Below are positions 43,763-53,395 of a stretch of DNA of 64,000 bases, piece by piece. The notes under the pieces are model-generated. The model was not told where the DNA came from. It did no database searches and worked only from the letters and a program-made list of their open reading frames with translations. Origin of the DNA: Mycobacterium sp. 1554424.7. Lineage in GTDB: Bacteria; Actinomycetota; Actinomycetes; Mycobacteriales; Mycobacteriaceae. Both the position numbers and the translations under genes were made by a program. Location of the stretch: positions 80,765 through 144,764 of the forward strand of contig NZ_LZSE01000056.1 in NCBI RefSeq assembly GCF_001665295.1. The letters run 5' to 3'. How positions within the stretch are numbered: the stretch's first letter is position 1; each line of letters starts with the position of its first letter.

Positions 43763-44634
43763 GCGACCGACTTCGCGACATCCGAGAGCTGGCCGGCGAC
43801 ACCGGCGCCTACCGCGACGAGCTGTTCCGGCGCTGGACCGGACTGCTCAGCTACCGCTACATCGGCCGCAACCACTCGGCGATGAACGTCGGCGAGACCG
43901 ACGACACCGTCACCATCCGACGCGACATGCGCAACGAGGCCGGTGGAATCATGGTGGCGCCGTTGGCCATCGCCTCCCCGGAGGGATGCCAGACCGACAT
44001 GGTCGCGGTGCCCAACCCGGTCATCGCGTCGGTGCAGATCATCGACCCCGGCTACGACGTGACGCGGATCGAGATCGTCGGGTCCGGCATCGTGCACCAG
44101 GGCCGGACGATGGGTTACGGGCGGTGCAAGATCGTGGACGCAGACAACCCCGAACGGGTGATCGCCTTCAACGAGGGGCAGGGAGCCGTCATCGGCGTCC
44201 CGCCGGAAGGCCTTGGCAAGATGGATGTTTCGGGCACCGAGCTGGTGATCGAGGACTCGCCCGATCTGCCACCGCTGTGGCAGGCGTTCGGTGCCAGCAA
44301 GCGCGGCGATGGCCATTGGGTGCTGCCCGCGCTGAGCGCCGAACTCGCCTCACCGGATGCCGCGCTGCACATCGGGCCCCAGCACGTCGTGCTCGAAACC
44401 GCGGCCACCGACCTGGCCGCCGAGCTCGCCGGCACCAGGAAGGTGCAGGTCATCAGCTGGCACGTGATGTTCATGGCACGTGGGAAGGTGGGTCCCTTCC
44501 GTGTGGAGGGCACGGCGCATCCGGGGGGCGGGCCCGGGCGGATCGGCGTGCGCATGCTCCTGCACGACGAAGGAAACGCGGACAAGGCCGTCACCTCGGC
44601 CGCGGCGATTTTCGAGACCGTCGACTCTCCCTAG
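43759..44634 (+). CDS. Hot-dog-like hypothetical protein coupled to acyl-CoA dehydrogenase
   Basis: Protein of 291 residues with two repeated halves. The first has YRYIGRNHSAMNVGETDDTVTIRRDMRNEAGGIMVAPLAIASPEG, resembling PaaI-type hot-dog thioesterases; the second has QVISWHVMFMARGKVGPFRVEG. No catalytic residue can be named with confidence. The GTG start overlaps the dehydrogenase stop, with AAAAGGAG upstream. A thioesterase or acyl-CoA binding role is inferred from fold hints and context. Confidence 0.7.
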   Translation: MSDRLRDIRELAGDTGAYRDELFRRWTGLLSYRYIGRNHSAMNVGETDDTVTIRRDMRNEAGGIMVAPLAIASPEGCQTDMVAVPNPVIASVQIIDPGYDVTRIEIVGSGIVHQGRTMGYGRCKIVDADNPERVIAFNEGQGAVIGVPPEGLGKMDVSGTELVIEDSPDLPPLWQAFGASKRGDGHWVLPALSAELASPDAALHIGPQHVVLETAATDLAAELAGTRKVQVISWHVMFMARGKVGPFRVEGTAHPGGGPGRIGVRMLLHDEGNADKAVTSAAAIFETVDSP

Positions 44635-44863
44635 CGGGATCGAATTCAACCCGAACTATTGGCGACCGGCGCGTAAACCCTACGGCTGCGACAGCCGTCC
44701 TGCGCGTGGGCCCTTGACCCGTGTGAGCTCGGGAGCCATGATCGTTGCCATGGGCAATCATCAACGCTGGACATCGTAAATGTCGAAAACAGTCCGATGT
44801 GTAATTTCGGGGCCGCGGGGCAACCCGAATTAAGTGTCCAGTCTCGAGAGTCATGGGGGAACG

Positions 44864-45208
44864 ATGAAGCAAGTCGGAATGGCTAGAAAGGTTTCGGCCT
44901 GGGCATTGGGCGCCGTGGCGGCCGTCATGCTGGTGCCGACCGCCGTCGCGCACGCCGACCAGACCGACCAGGATTTCACCAGCTATCTGCAGGCGCACGG
45001 CGTCGACCTTGGCGGCCCGGCACTGGACGTGAAGGCGGCCCAGGTGATGTGCCAAGACCTCAATGCCGGGTACAGCCAGAAGGATGAGATCGATCAATTG
45101 ACGGGCTCGCATCGGCTAAACGAGAAACAAGCCCAAATGTTCGTCGCCGCGGCCACCGCGGACTACTGCCCCGCAAAGCACCCGCCTAGCAAGCCGAGCA
45201 GCAGTTAA
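44864..45208 (+). CDS. DUF732 secreted protein
   Basis: Protein of 114 residues with a signal peptide (about residues 1-27, ending AVAHA) and a mature DUF732 domain: DQDFTSYLQAHGVDLG, VMCQDLNAGYS and the closing DYCPAK with two conserved cysteines. DUF732 proteins are small exported mycobacterial proteins of unknown function. The ATG at 44864 has GGGGGAACG upstream. Confidence 0.88.
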   Translation: MKQVGMARKVSAWALGAVAAVMLVPTAVAHADQTDQDFTSYLQAHGVDLGGPALDVKAAQVMCQDLNAGYSQKDEIDQLTGSHRLNEKQAQMFVAAATADYCPAKHPPSKPSSS

Positions 45209-45238
45209 CCGCGTCTCCGCCGGCCGATCGGGCTCTGT

Positions 45239-45262
45239 CATACAACTGCGCGCGTCTGTATG
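45239..45262. promoter_or_regulatory. CATACA/TGTATG inverted repeat before fabG3
   Basis: Arms CATACA (45239-45244) and TGTATG (45257-45262) around 12 bases, 37-60 bases before the fabG3 GTG at 45299. A regulator site is possible; evidence is symmetry and position only. Confidence 0.3.
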
Positions 45263-45298
45263 GTGCAAACAACGCACCGGCACGACAGGAGACGCGCA

Positions 45299-46081
45299 GT
45301 GGCAGAACGATTGGCGGGAAAGGTCGCGCTCGTCAGTGGCGGCGCGCGGGGAATGGGCGCCTCGCATGTGCGGACCCTGGTGGCCGAGGGGGCCAAGGTG
45401 GTGTTCGGGGACATCCTCGACGACGAGGGCAAGGCCGTCGCGGCCGAGCTCGGTGACCCGGTCCGCTACGTGCATCTGGACGTCACCAAACCAGAGCACT
45501 GGGAAGTCGCGGTGGCCACCGCCGTGAGCGAGTTCGGCGGGGTCGACGTGCTGGTGAACAACGCCGGCATCATCAACATCGGCACCTTGGAGGACTACGA
45601 GCTCTCCGAGTGGCAGCGGATCCTCGACATCAATCTGACGGGCGTGTTTCTTGGCATCCGGGCCGTGGTGAAACCCATGAAGGAGGCGGGGCGGGGATCG
45701 ATCATCAACATCTCGTCGATCGAGGGCATGGCGGGAACCATCGCCTGCCACGGTTACACCGCAACCAAATTCGCCGTCCGGGGGTTGACGAAGTCGGCCG
45801 CGCTGGAACTGGGGCCGAGCGGCATCCGGGTGAACTCGATTCATCCCGGGCTCATCAAGACGCCGATGACCGAATGGGTCCCCGAAGACATCTTCAATAC
45901 TGCGGTGGGCCGGATCGGCGAGCCGAAGGAGGTTTCCAACCTCGTGGTCTATCTGGCCAGCGACGAGTCCAGCTATTCCACCGGCTCCGAGTTCGTCGTG
46001 GACGGCGGGACCACCGCCGGCCTCGCGCACAAGGACTTCTCCGCGGTCGACGCCAGTCAGCAGCCCGAGTGGGTGACGTAG
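45299..46081 (+). CDS. fabG3: 3-alpha/20-beta-hydroxysteroid dehydrogenase-type SDR (Rv2002-like)
   Basis: Short-chain dehydrogenase of 260 residues, the length I recall for Rv2002. The NAD motif is SGGARGMGASHV, the catalytic triad is Ser in INISSIEG, Tyr in HGYTATKFA and the Lys four residues later, and LGPSGIRVNSIHPGLIKTPM is nearly as in Rv2002. Rv2002 oxidises or reduces steroid hydroxyls such as androsterone with NAD. The GTG at 45299 has AGGAG seven bases upstream. Confidence 0.92.
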   Translation: MAERLAGKVALVSGGARGMGASHVRTLVAEGAKVVFGDILDDEGKAVAAELGDPVRYVHLDVTKPEHWEVAVATAVSEFGGVDVLVNNAGIINIGTLEDYELSEWQRILDINLTGVFLGIRAVVKPMKEAGRGSIINISSIEGMAGTIACHGYTATKFAVRGLTKSAALELGPSGIRVNSIHPGLIKTPMTEWVPEDIFNTAVGRIGEPKEVSNLVVYLASDESSYSTGSEFVVDGGTTAGLAHKDFSAVDASQQPEWVT

Positions 46082-46098
46082 CGCGCTAGCCATCGAAA

Positions 46099-46145
46099 CT
46101 GCGCTCAGCGCCAGCGCATTGGCGGTTAGCACGCGCTGAGCGCAG
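46099..46145. terminator. Hairpin between convergent fabG3 and mmpL
   Basis: CTGCGCTCAGCGC (46099-46111) is perfectly complementary to GCGCTGAGCGCAG (46133-46145). The loop is 21 bases with an internal CGCC/GGCG pair. Both genes end into it, so it probably terminates both transcripts. No U-tract is seen on either side. Confidence 0.6.
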
Positions 46146-46161
46146 GCTCGGCGCAGAGGTT

Positions 46162-49056
46162 CTAGACCGTCGTTAGGGATTCGGCTTTCTTGGTCGGCGT
46201 GGGCCAGGGCGAGGGCACCGGCCGTTGCCGCACCCGTTGTGGCCACCAGAACCACTTGCCCAGCAGCGCCGCGATCGACGGCGTCATCAGCGACCGCACG
46301 ATCAGCGTGTCGAACAACAGACCCAGCCCGATCGTGGTGCCGACCTGCCCGATGACCGTCAGCTCGCTGACCGCCATCGTCATCATCGTGAAGGCGAACA
46401 CCAGCCCCGCCGAGGTGACCACCGACCCCGTGCCACCCATCGCCCGGATGATGCCGGTGTTCAGGCCGGCGTGGATCTCTTCCTTGAACCGGGACACCAG
46501 TAGCAGGTTGTAGTCGGCGCCGACGGCCAGCAGGATGATGACCGACATCGCCAGCACCATCCAGTGCAGCTCGATCCCGATCAGGTGCTGCCAGATCAGC
46601 ACCGACAGCCCGAACGACGCCCCGAGCGAAAGCAACACCGTGCCCACGATCACCGCCGAGGCCACCACGCTTCGCGTGATGATCAGCATGATGATGAAAA
46701 TCAGGCACAGCGACGCGATTCCGGCGATCAGCAAGTCGTAGTTGCTGCCGTCCTGCATGTCCTTGTAGGTCGCCGCGGTGCCGCCGAGGTAGATCTTGGA
46801 GCCCTCCAGCGGAGTGCCCTTGAGCGCTTCGTACGTGGCTTTCTTGATCGCCTCGATGTGCGAAATGCCTTCCGGCGTCATCGGATCGCCGTCGTGGCTG
46901 ATGATGAACCGCACGGCGTGACCGTCGGGCGGAAGAAAGTTCTTCATGCCCTTCTTGAACTCGGCGTTGTTGAAGGTCTCCGGCGGCAGGTAGAACGAGT
47001 CGTCGTTCTTGGACGCGTCGAACGCCTTGCCCATGGCGTTGGAGTTCTTCTGCGCCTCGTTCTGCTGATCCTGCAGACCCTTCTGGGTCGAATACATCGT
47101 CAGCATCGTCGTTTTCATCGCCCGCATGTTCTCGATCATGGACGGCATCAGCGCGACCATCTGCGGCATCAGGGTGTCGAGATGATCCATGACGGGCAGC
47201 AGGCTCTGGATGTCGTCGGTCATCGTGTCGATGCCGTCGAGCGCGTCGAACACGGACCGAAGCGACCAGCACACCGGGATGTCATAGCAGTGCTTTTCCC
47301 AGTAGAAGTAGCTGCGGATCGGCCGGAAGAAGTCCTCGAAATCCGCCATGTGCTGGCGCAATTCCTCGATGTCGATGGTCATCTCGTGCATTTTTCTGAC
47401 CATGACATGCATGTCGTCGGCCATCTGCGTGGTGATGCTGGACATCTTCTCCATGCTGTCGATGGTCGTCTGCATCATGTCGGCCTGATGCAGCATGTCG
47501 GCCATCTGATCCGCCTGGTACTTCTGGGTCATCTGCTGGGTGACGCCTTGCATGCTGATCTGGAACGGGATCGAGGTGTGCTCGATCGGCGTGCCCTGGG
47601 GTCGCGTGATCGCCTGCACGCGCGAGATTCCGGGCACCCGGAAGATCGACTTGGCGATCTTGTCGATGACCAGGAAGTCGGCGGAATTGCGTAGGTCGTG
47701 GTCACTTTCGATCATCAGGAGCTCGGGGTTCATGCGCGCGTTCGAGAAGTGCCGGTCGGCGGCCGCGTAACCGGCGTTCGCGGGCAGGTCGGCGGGCAGG
47801 TATTTGCGGTCGTTGTAGTTGGTCCGGTATCCGGGCAGGGTCAGCAGGCCGACGAGCGCGATCGCGATGGTCACGATCAGCACGGGGCCGGGCCACCGGA
47901 CGACGAGGGCGCCGACCTTGCGCCAGCCTCGGATGCGCTGCGCCCGCCTGGGTTCGAGCGTCTGGCGGAAGCGCGACGCGACCGAGAGCACCGCGGGGCC
48001 CAGCGTCAAGGCGGCCGCGACCACCACCACCATGCCGATGGCCAACGGGATGCCGAGCGTCTGGAAGTAGGGCAGGTTGGTGAAGTGCAGGCAGAACGTC
48101 GCGCCCGCGATGGTCAGGCCCGACCCGGCCACCACGTGCGCGGTGCCGCCAAACATCGTGTAATACGCGTCTTCTCGCGATTCGCCGATGGACCGGGCTT
48201 CCTGATATCGCCCGATCAGGAAGATCGCGTAGTCGGTTGCCGCCGCGATAGCCAGCGTCACCAACAGGTTTGTGGCGAAGGTCGAGAGCCCGATGATGTT
48301 GTAGTAGCCCAGGAACGCCACCATTCCGCGGGCGGCGGACAGTTCGAGCACCACCATCACCAGCGTGAGCAGCACCGTGACGATGGACCGGTAGACCATC
48401 AGCAGCATCGCGATGATCACGACGAACGTGACGGTGGTGATCACCTGCAGGCTGCGGTCACCGGCGATGTGCTGATCGGCTTGCACCGCAGCGGGTCCGG
48501 TGACGTAGGCCTTGACCCCATTGGGCGGGGACAGGCTTTTGACGATGTTTTGCACGGCCTCGACCGACTCGTTGGCCAGGGCCTCGCCCTGGTTGCCGGC
48601 GAGGTAGACCTGGACGTAGGCGGCCTTGCCGTCGTTGCTCTGGACGCCGGCCCCACTGAGCGGATCGCTCCACATGTCCTGGACGTGTTCGACGTGCTTG
48701 GTGTCGGCGTCGAGCTTTTTGACCATCTGGTCGTAGTAGGCGTGGGCGTCGGCCCCCAACGGGTTCTGGCCCTCGAGGACGATCATGACCGAGCTGTTGG
48801 ACTTGTACTCGCCGAACACCTCGCCCATGTGCTTTGTCGCGATGACCGATTGCGCGTCGTCGGGGCTCATCGAGACCGAGCGCATCTTCCCGACCTCGTC
48901 CAGCTGGGGGACGATCGTGTTGAGCACCGCGATGATCGCGATCCAGCCCAGGATGATGGGCACGGCGAACTTTCGGATGAGCCGCGGGATCGCGGGACGC
49001 TCGGCGTGCCTGGCGACCGGGAGGACGTCGGTCGGGTGTTCCGTGCTAGCGCTCAT
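46162..49056 (-). CDS. mmpL: MmpL family RND transporter
   Basis: Large membrane transporter of 964 residues with 12 predicted helices, two periplasmic loops and a Met-rich coiled segment at about residues 500-680. The conserved proton-relay Asp-Tyr pairs are visible: [16 protein letters not shown] in the first half and [17 protein letters not shown] in the second. MmpL4/MmpL5-like proteins export siderophores, glycopeptidolipids or drugs with an MmpS partner. The ATG at 49056 overlaps the mmpS stop (ATGA). Confidence 0.9.
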   Translation of the reverse strand: MSASTEHPTDVLPVARHAERPAIPRLIRKFAVPIILGWIAIIAVLNTIVPQLDEVGKMRSVSMSPDDAQSVIATKHMGEVFGEYKSNSSVMIVLEGQNPLGADAHAYYDQMVKKLDADTKHVEHVQDMWSDPLSGAGVQSNDGKAAYVQVYLAGNQGEALANESVEAVQNIVKSLSPPNGVKAYVTGPAAVQADQHIAGDRSLQVITTVTFVVIIAMLLMVYRSIVTVLLTLVMVVLELSAARGMVAFLGYYNIIGLSTFATNLLVTLAIAAATDYAIFLIGRYQEARSIGESREDAYYTMFGGTAHVVAGSGLTIAGATFCLHFTNLPYFQTLGIPLAIGMVVVVAAALTLGPAVLSVASRFRQTLEPRRAQRIRGWRKVGALVVRWPGPVLIVTIAIALVGLLTLPGYRTNYNDRKYLPADLPANAGYAAADRHFSNARMNPELLMIESDHDLRNSADFLVIDKIAKSIFRVPGISRVQAITRPQGTPIEHTSIPFQISMQGVTQQMTQKYQADQMADMLHQADMMQTTIDSMEKMSSITTQMADDMHVMVRKMHEMTIDIEELRQHMADFEDFFRPIRSYFYWEKHCYDIPVCWSLRSVFDALDGIDTMTDDIQSLLPVMDHLDTLMPQMVALMPSMIENMRAMKTTMLTMYSTQKGLQDQQNEAQKNSNAMGKAFDASKNDDSFYLPPETFNNAEFKKGMKNFLPPDGHAVRFIISHDGDPMTPEGISHIEAIKKATYEALKGTPLEGSKIYLGGTAATYKDMQDGSNYDLLIAGIASLCLIFIIMLIITRSVVASAVIVGTVLLSLGASFGLSVLIWQHLIGIELHWMVLAMSVIILLAVGADYNLLLVSRFKEEIHAGLNTGIIRAMGGTGSVVTSAGLVFAFTMMTMAVSELTVIGQVGTTIGLGLLFDTLIVRSLMTPSIAALLGKWFWWPQRVRQRPVPSPWPTPTKKAESLTTV

Positions 49057-49487
49057 GCGGATTTCACCAAGCAAAAGGTCAGGGCGTGCACGCCGTTGGT
49101 TATCTTCTCGTCCTTGACTTCGTCGTCGATGGTGATGCGACACCCGAGATGGTCACCGTCGCTTTGCGCCGAGAGGTTGGGGAAGACGGACGGGGCCGTC
49201 GTGCTGAGCACCAACGTCCAGGGCAACGGCGCGTCGTCGATCCGCTTCGGGTCGGCGGACAGGTCCAGGTAGTTCACGTTGGCGTGGCTGGCCGAGCCGA
49301 AAATCTCGTATTTGACGACCTTGGGCTTGAACGGCTTGGAATCATCCTGCCGCGGGCTGGTCAGGACGCCGGTGTCGTTGGCCGTGAAGAACGACTTGAC
49401 CCGCGCCACGGTGAACCCGCCGATCACCACCACCGCCACAATCAACAGCGGCAACCACGCGTTGCGCATGACCCTGGATACCTGCAC
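49053..49487 (-). CDS. mmpS: MmpS family accessory protein
   Basis: Protein of 144 residues: one N-terminal membrane helix ([20 protein letters not shown]) and an exported domain with [20 protein letters not shown] and [14 protein letters not shown], ending in the conserved [13 protein letters not shown]. MmpS proteins assist their MmpL in export through the envelope. The GTG at 49487 has AAAGGA nine bases upstream. The promoter region contains a 15-bp palindrome matching one at the upstream TetR gene. Confidence 0.9.
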   Translation of the reverse strand: MQVSRVMRNAWLPLLIVAVVVIGGFTVARVKSFFTANDTGVLTSPRQDDSKPFKPKVVKYEIFGSASHANVNYLDLSADPKRIDDAPLPWTLVLSTTAPSVFPNLSAQSDGDHLGCRITIDDEVKDEKITNGVHALTFCLVKSA

Positions 49488-49678
49488 CTGCGTGGATTCC
49501 TTTCGTAATCACTCAACGGGACTTGGCAGGTGGGTCAAAGCAATGGCCTTGGCCCCCAATGGAGTTCGGATACCGCCGCGAACCGCACACATCGGGGCGC
49601 CGGGTGCCGGAATACCCGCCCAACGATCGTCGAACCCCCGCCTGGTGCCACCAGAGCATAATACACCGGCTGCACAGA

Positions 49679-49693
49679 TTGCAGACACTGCAA
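49679..49693. promoter_or_regulatory. TTGCRn5YGCAA palindrome in mmpS promoter region
   Basis: TTGCAG-ACA-CTGCAA is a perfect inverted repeat with 6-bp arms. It lies about 190 bases before the mmpS start and just beyond the end of the TetR gene. The same architecture stands at the TetR gene start. Confidence 0.6.
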
Positions 49694-49723
49694 AAAAGTG
49701 ATCTGGCTAACTCTTTAGGCGGT

Positions 49724-50341
49724 CTATTTACTAAAGATGCTGTTGACCAGCGCGGCGGCGCTCTCAACGTAGGGCATCGGGGTGTCGTCGGAATCCTTCG
49801 GCTCGCCACTGGCCCAGCGCTCGATGCCGGAGCGCACGGCCGTCAACGCCAGGGCGGCGATCAGCGCGGGTATCTCATCGTCGGGCCGCATGCCTTGGCG
49901 GCGCGCGGTGATGTCGGTCAGCTGGTTCTGGAATCGCTCGAGCTCGGCGAGGAACGCGGCCAGCACCGCGGGGCTGCTCTTGGCGAGTTCCAGCATGCCG
50001 GCGGCCTGCTCGCGCCGAGGGGGCGTGTCACGGAGATGATGTGCCGCCAGGGTGATCAGCTCCGCCAGCACCACCCGATAGGGGGCGGGCCCGGCCGCGA
50101 CGAAATCCTCGGCCAACTCCGCCGGGAGGTCCGAGGGACCGTAGGCGATCGCGGACTCCTTGGTGGGGAAGTAGTTGAAGAACGTGCGGGTCGAAATTCC
50201 CGACTCGGCACAGATCGCCTCGATGGTCACCTTGTCGAAGCCGCGTGCCAGAGCCAGGCGCACCGCGGCGTCTCGGATGTCCGCGCTCGTCTGACGGCGA
50301 CGCCGTTCGCGAAGACCCAGTTGCTTGATCATGCCATTCAT
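49724..50341 (-). CDS. TetR family regulator of mmpS-mmpL
   Basis: About 205 residues from ATG 50341 (50332 and 50371 are alternatives). The helix-turn-helix reads LRERRRRQTSADIRDAAVRLALARGFDKVTIEAICAESGISTRTFFNYFPTKESA. A helical ligand domain follows. The C-terminus VESAAALVNSIF is helical. It lies directly upstream of mmpS on the same strand. Matching palindromes at both promoters make it the likely repressor; TetR-controlled MmpS/MmpL efflux pairs are known in M. abscessus. Confidence 0.87.
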   Translation of the reverse strand: MNGMIKQLGLRERRRRQTSADIRDAAVRLALARGFDKVTIEAICAESGISTRTFFNYFPTKESAIAYGPSDLPAELAEDFVAAGPAPYRVVLAELITLAAHHLRDTPPRREQAAGMLELAKSSPAVLAAFLAELERFQNQLTDITARRQGMRPDDEIPALIAALALTAVRSGIERWASGEPKDSDDTPMPYVESAAALVNSIFSK

Positions 50342-50343
50342 AG

Positions 50344-50358
50344 TTGCACGCGACGCAA
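50344..50358. promoter_or_regulatory. TTGCRn5YGCAA palindrome at the TetR start
   Basis: TTGCACGCGACGCAA has arms TTGC/GCAA and matches the layout of the mmpS site. It ends 2 bases before the ATG at 50341, so bound repressor would block its own expression. A related half-site TTGCAGTCAAA lies just upstream. Confidence 0.5.
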
Positions 50359-50390
50359 ACTTTGCAGTCAAATTGGCTTGGGCTGGCGTT

Positions 50391-51314
50391 TCACCGAGGC
50401 GCGAGGGCGTCGCGCAGGTGAGCGCACTGACTGGCGAAGAACTTCACGGAAATCGGTGCCTTGTCGGCGATCTGGTCGAAGGCGTGAAAGGCGCCCGGAG
50501 CGATCTCTTCGTGCACGGGCACCCCGGCCTCCCGCAGGCGTCGCCCGTAGTCCACGCACTCCTCATAGAACAGGTCCAACGTCCCGACACCGATCCAGGC
50601 GGCCGCCAGGCCCGACAGATCTTCCCGACGGGCCGGTGCGGCCTCTCGAGGATCCGCGCCGTTGAGGTACCAGCGCCACGCCAGCTGATTGTCGGTCGCG
50701 GTCCACATGAGCCGCTTGTGGCCATCGCGATCGGAGCCGGTGCGGTCGTCGAGCATCGGGTAGACCAGCATCTGGAAGGCGAGGTTGACGTCGACGCGGT
50801 CGTGCGCGCGCTGGGCCACCGCGGCCGCGAAATGTCCACCGGCACTTGCCCCGCCGACCGCGACGCGGTCCGGATCGACCCACGGTTGGTCCGCCAGCCA
50901 GCGCAGCGCCGCGTAGCAATCCTCGACCGGGATCGGGTAGGGGTGCTCGGGCGCCAGTCGGTGTTCCACCGCGGCCACCGCGACCCCGGTGAGATGCGAC
51001 AGCTTGCGAAGGAACCTGTCGTCCTGCGCGGCGTGCCCCATGATCGTGCCGCCGCCGTGGATCCAAAGCATCGCGGCCGCCGGGTGCGAAAGGTTGGCGG
51101 GACGGTGCAGGCGAACCGTGACGTGCTCGTTGACCGCGGCCACCGGGACGTTACGCAACCGGCTCGCGTTGCCCATGAGGTTCATCAGCGCGCGCTGGAC
51201 CTTGTAGCCGCGGTGTAGGGCGTAGCCGCGGGGCAAGAAATGGGCCGCCCTGCGCAGACCCGGATCCAGCGCGTCCCGCGACGTGAAGGCGTTGCCGGCG
51301 TGTGTGTTTGCCAT
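50391..51314 (-). CDS. Alpha/beta hydrolase, Lip/HSL type esterase
   Basis: Protein of 307 residues of the hormone-sensitive-lipase group. The oxyanion motif HGGG is at 86-89, the nucleophile Ser157 in GGASAGG, and the acid and His in the C-terminal third (GTLDLFYEEC and GAFHAFDQ). Mycobacteria carry many of these Lip esterases acting on short-chain acyl esters. Divergent from the aldehyde dehydrogenase gene. Confidence 0.9.
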   Translation of the reverse strand: MANTHAGNAFTSRDALDPGLRRAAHFLPRGYALHRGYKVQRALMNLMGNASRLRNVPVAAVNEHVTVRLHRPANLSHPAAAMLWIHGGGTIMGHAAQDDRFLRKLSHLTGVAVAAVEHRLAPEHPYPIPVEDCYAALRWLADQPWVDPDRVAVGGASAGGHFAAAVAQRAHDRVDVNLAFQMLVYPMLDDRTGSDRDGHKRLMWTATDNQLAWRWYLNGADPREAAPARREDLSGLAAAWIGVGTLDLFYEECVDYGRRLREAGVPVHEEIAPGAFHAFDQIADKAPISVKFFASQCAHLRDALAPR

Positions 51315-51424
51315 CGCGGGTCCTCCGGTCCAGTGCGCCGACCATACATGAAGCGAATCTTGTCCATCGGCTTCAACTGATTGGCCCGCGCGCCGAGAGG
51401 GTAAACCGGGTCGTGTCTTCGGCC

Positions 51425-52777
51425 ATGACCAAGGTCATCAGCGTCCTGGATCCGCGCACCGGCGACAAGGTGGCGCAGGTCCCCATCACCGAGCCGTCCG
51501 ACTGTGATGACGCCGTCCGGCGCGCCGCGGATGCCGGCGCCGCCTGGGCCCGCACCGCGCCCGCCGAACGGGCCCAGGCGATCGCGGCGGCCGCGGCCGA
51601 CGTCCGCGGCGCCGCCGACGAACTTGCCGAACTGAACGAGCGGGAAACCGGGAAGCTGCGCGACGACGCCCGCGGCGGCGTGGACGCCGGGGTCGGCACC
51701 CTCTTGCAGTACGCCCAGCTCGGGCCCTTGCACCGGGGGCGCAGCCTGCAGGGCGACTGGTCGGCAACCGACCTGATGGTTCCCCAGCCGCGCGGAGTCG
51801 TCGCGGTGTTGACACCTTGGAACGACCCCGTCGCGGTGGCCGCCGGACTGCTCGGCGCGGCGCTCGTCACCGGCAACACCGTGGTCCACAAGCCCAGCGA
51901 GCGCTGCCCGCGGACCGGTCGGCGGTTCGCCGAGCTGCTGGCCGCCCGGCTGCCCGAGGGTGTGCTGGAGATCGTCGACGGCGACGGAACGGTCGGTGCC
52001 CGCCTGGCCGAGGCACAGCGCGTCGACGTCGTCGCGCACGTGGGCAGCAGCGCGGCCGGCCGGGAGATCGCCCGCGCCTGCGCGGAACGCGGCGCCAAGG
52101 CGCTGTTGGAGAACGGCGGAAACGACGCCTTGATCGTCGACGCGGATGTCGACCCGCGCTGGGCGGCCGGTCAGGCGGCGCTCGGTGCCTTCGCCAACGC
52201 GGGTCAGATCTGCGTGTCGGTGGAGCGGATCTATGTCGTCCAGCCGATCGCCGAGGCGTTCGTCGACGCGTTGGTCGACGAGGCGGCGGCGTGGGCCGAT
52301 CGGATCGGGCCGTTGGTCGACCAGCGCCACCGCGACCAGGTCCACGCCCACGTCGAGGACGCGGTGCGCCGCGGCGCCCACGTCCTGGCGGGCGGCGAAC
52401 CGCGGCCGGGGCCGGGCTCGTTCTATCCGCCGACGGTGCTGACGGACTGCGCGCCGGACATGCTCGTGATGAGCGAGGAAACCTTCGGTCCGATCGCGCC
52501 GGTGCGAATGGTGCCGGACTTCGCCGCCGCCCTGGCCGAGGCCGCCGACGACCGCTTCGGTCTGGCCGCCACCGTGCTGACCGCCGACATGGCGCGCGCG
52601 CAGGAGGCGTGGCGCGGCCTGCCGGTGGGCACCGTCAAGATCAACAACGTGTTCGGGGGTGGCCCCGGGGGAGCGTCCGAACCGCGCCGGGCCAGCGGCA
52701 CCGGCTTCGGCTTCGGTCCCGAGCTGCTCGACGAGATGACCACCATGAAGGTGGTGCACCTGTCACCGCCGGGATGA
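51425..52777 (+). CDS. Aldehyde dehydrogenase
   Basis: NAD(P)-dependent enzyme of 450 residues. General base Glu229 lies in LLENGGNDALIV, nucleophile Cys263 in NAGQICVSVERI, and EETFGPIAPV marks the C-terminal part. PWNDPVAVAAGLLGAALVTGN gives the cofactor region. It oxidises aldehydes to acids. ATG 51425 is preferred; an in-frame GTG at 51413 is close. Convergent with the next gene, ends separated by the small gap before 52763 overlap on opposite strands. Confidence 0.9.
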   Translation: MTKVISVLDPRTGDKVAQVPITEPSDCDDAVRRAADAGAAWARTAPAERAQAIAAAAADVRGAADELAELNERETGKLRDDARGGVDAGVGTLLQYAQLGPLHRGRSLQGDWSATDLMVPQPRGVVAVLTPWNDPVAVAAGLLGAALVTGNTVVHKPSERCPRTGRRFAELLAARLPEGVLEIVDGDGTVGARLAEAQRVDVVAHVGSSAAGREIARACAERGAKALLENGGNDALIVDADVDPRWAAGQAALGAFANAGQICVSVERIYVVQPIAEAFVDALVDEAAAWADRIGPLVDQRHRDQVHAHVEDAVRRGAHVLAGGEPRPGPGSFYPPTVLTDCAPDMLVMSEETFGPIAPVRMVPDFAAALAEAADDRFGLAATVLTADMARAQEAWRGLPVGTVKINNVFGGGPGGASEPRRASGTGFGFGPELLDEMTTMKVVHLSPPG

Positions 52778-53395
52778 TCGCGCGCGAACGTCAATCTGGA
52801 CCGGGTAGCCGGCGCGAAGGATCGCGACGTTGGACGGCGGAGTGATGACGACCGCGGCACCCGTTGTGGGTCGCGCCAGCTTGGCGCCATAGCAATAGTG
52901 CTCTCGATTCCAGAGCGCGAGGTGGTCACCGACGACGACGGCGGGCGCGGACTCGGTCGCGACGAACACCCTGTCGGGCAGGGTGTTCCAGCCAACGCGA
53001 TGACCGGCCGTGCCGGTCCGCTCCACGTGCAGTTGCGCATCGATGTCCTTGGCGTAAGGCGTTGCACCGGAGTGGGTTTGTCCCCATAGCCTTCGATATT
53101 CCCTGTATGAGCGGTGTCGGCATTCGGCGCACGGGCGGTGTCCGGCGGCCAGCGCGACGGCCTCGTCGAGAAAGAACAGCGGCGTGTAGCGGCCGGGCTC
53201 CCACTGCGCGACTCTGCGGCCCCTGAATGACAGGGCACAGGTGATCCAGGTCTTGTGCTGATGGTTGCGCACTGTTTCGCGGGTGCCGCGACCTTCGTGC
53301 AGGCGACCGCGGTTGCCCATCCACGCACCCCGGCCAGGCGCGGCGATGATCTCGCCCAGCGGCGAGATCCGGTTGCGCGCCGGCCCGTCCGTCAT
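52763..53395 (-). CDS. Hypothetical protein coupled to ogt
   Basis: Protein of 210 residues without membrane segments. It contains CAECRHRSYREYRRLWGQ (a Cys-x-x-Cys plus His), TWITCALSFRGRR and RVGWNTLPDRVFVATE. The CxxC-H element could bind metal. The ATG overlaps the end of an MGMT gene (ATGA), and an ECF sigma factor precedes both, so a part in repair of alkylated DNA is suggested by context. I recognise it only as a hypothetical family. The 3' ends of this gene and the aldehyde dehydrogenase gene overlap by 15 bases. Confidence 0.65.
   Translation of the reverse strand: MTDGPARNRISPLGEIIAAPGRGAWMGNRGRLHEGRGTRETVRNHQHKTWITCALSFRGRRVAQWEPGRYTPLFFLDEAVALAAGHRPCAECRHRSYREYRRLWGQTHSGATPYAKDIDAQLHVERTGTAGHRVGWNTLPDRVFVATESAPAVVVGDHLALWNREHYCYGAKLARPTTGAAVVITPPSNVAILRAGYPVQIDVRARSSRR

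Noticed and set aside
44745-44757. TTGCC-ATG-GGCAA inverted repeat upstream of the DUF732 gene
   Set aside because: Only 5-bp arms, which is common by chance in GC-rich DNA, with no second copy or adjacent regulator.
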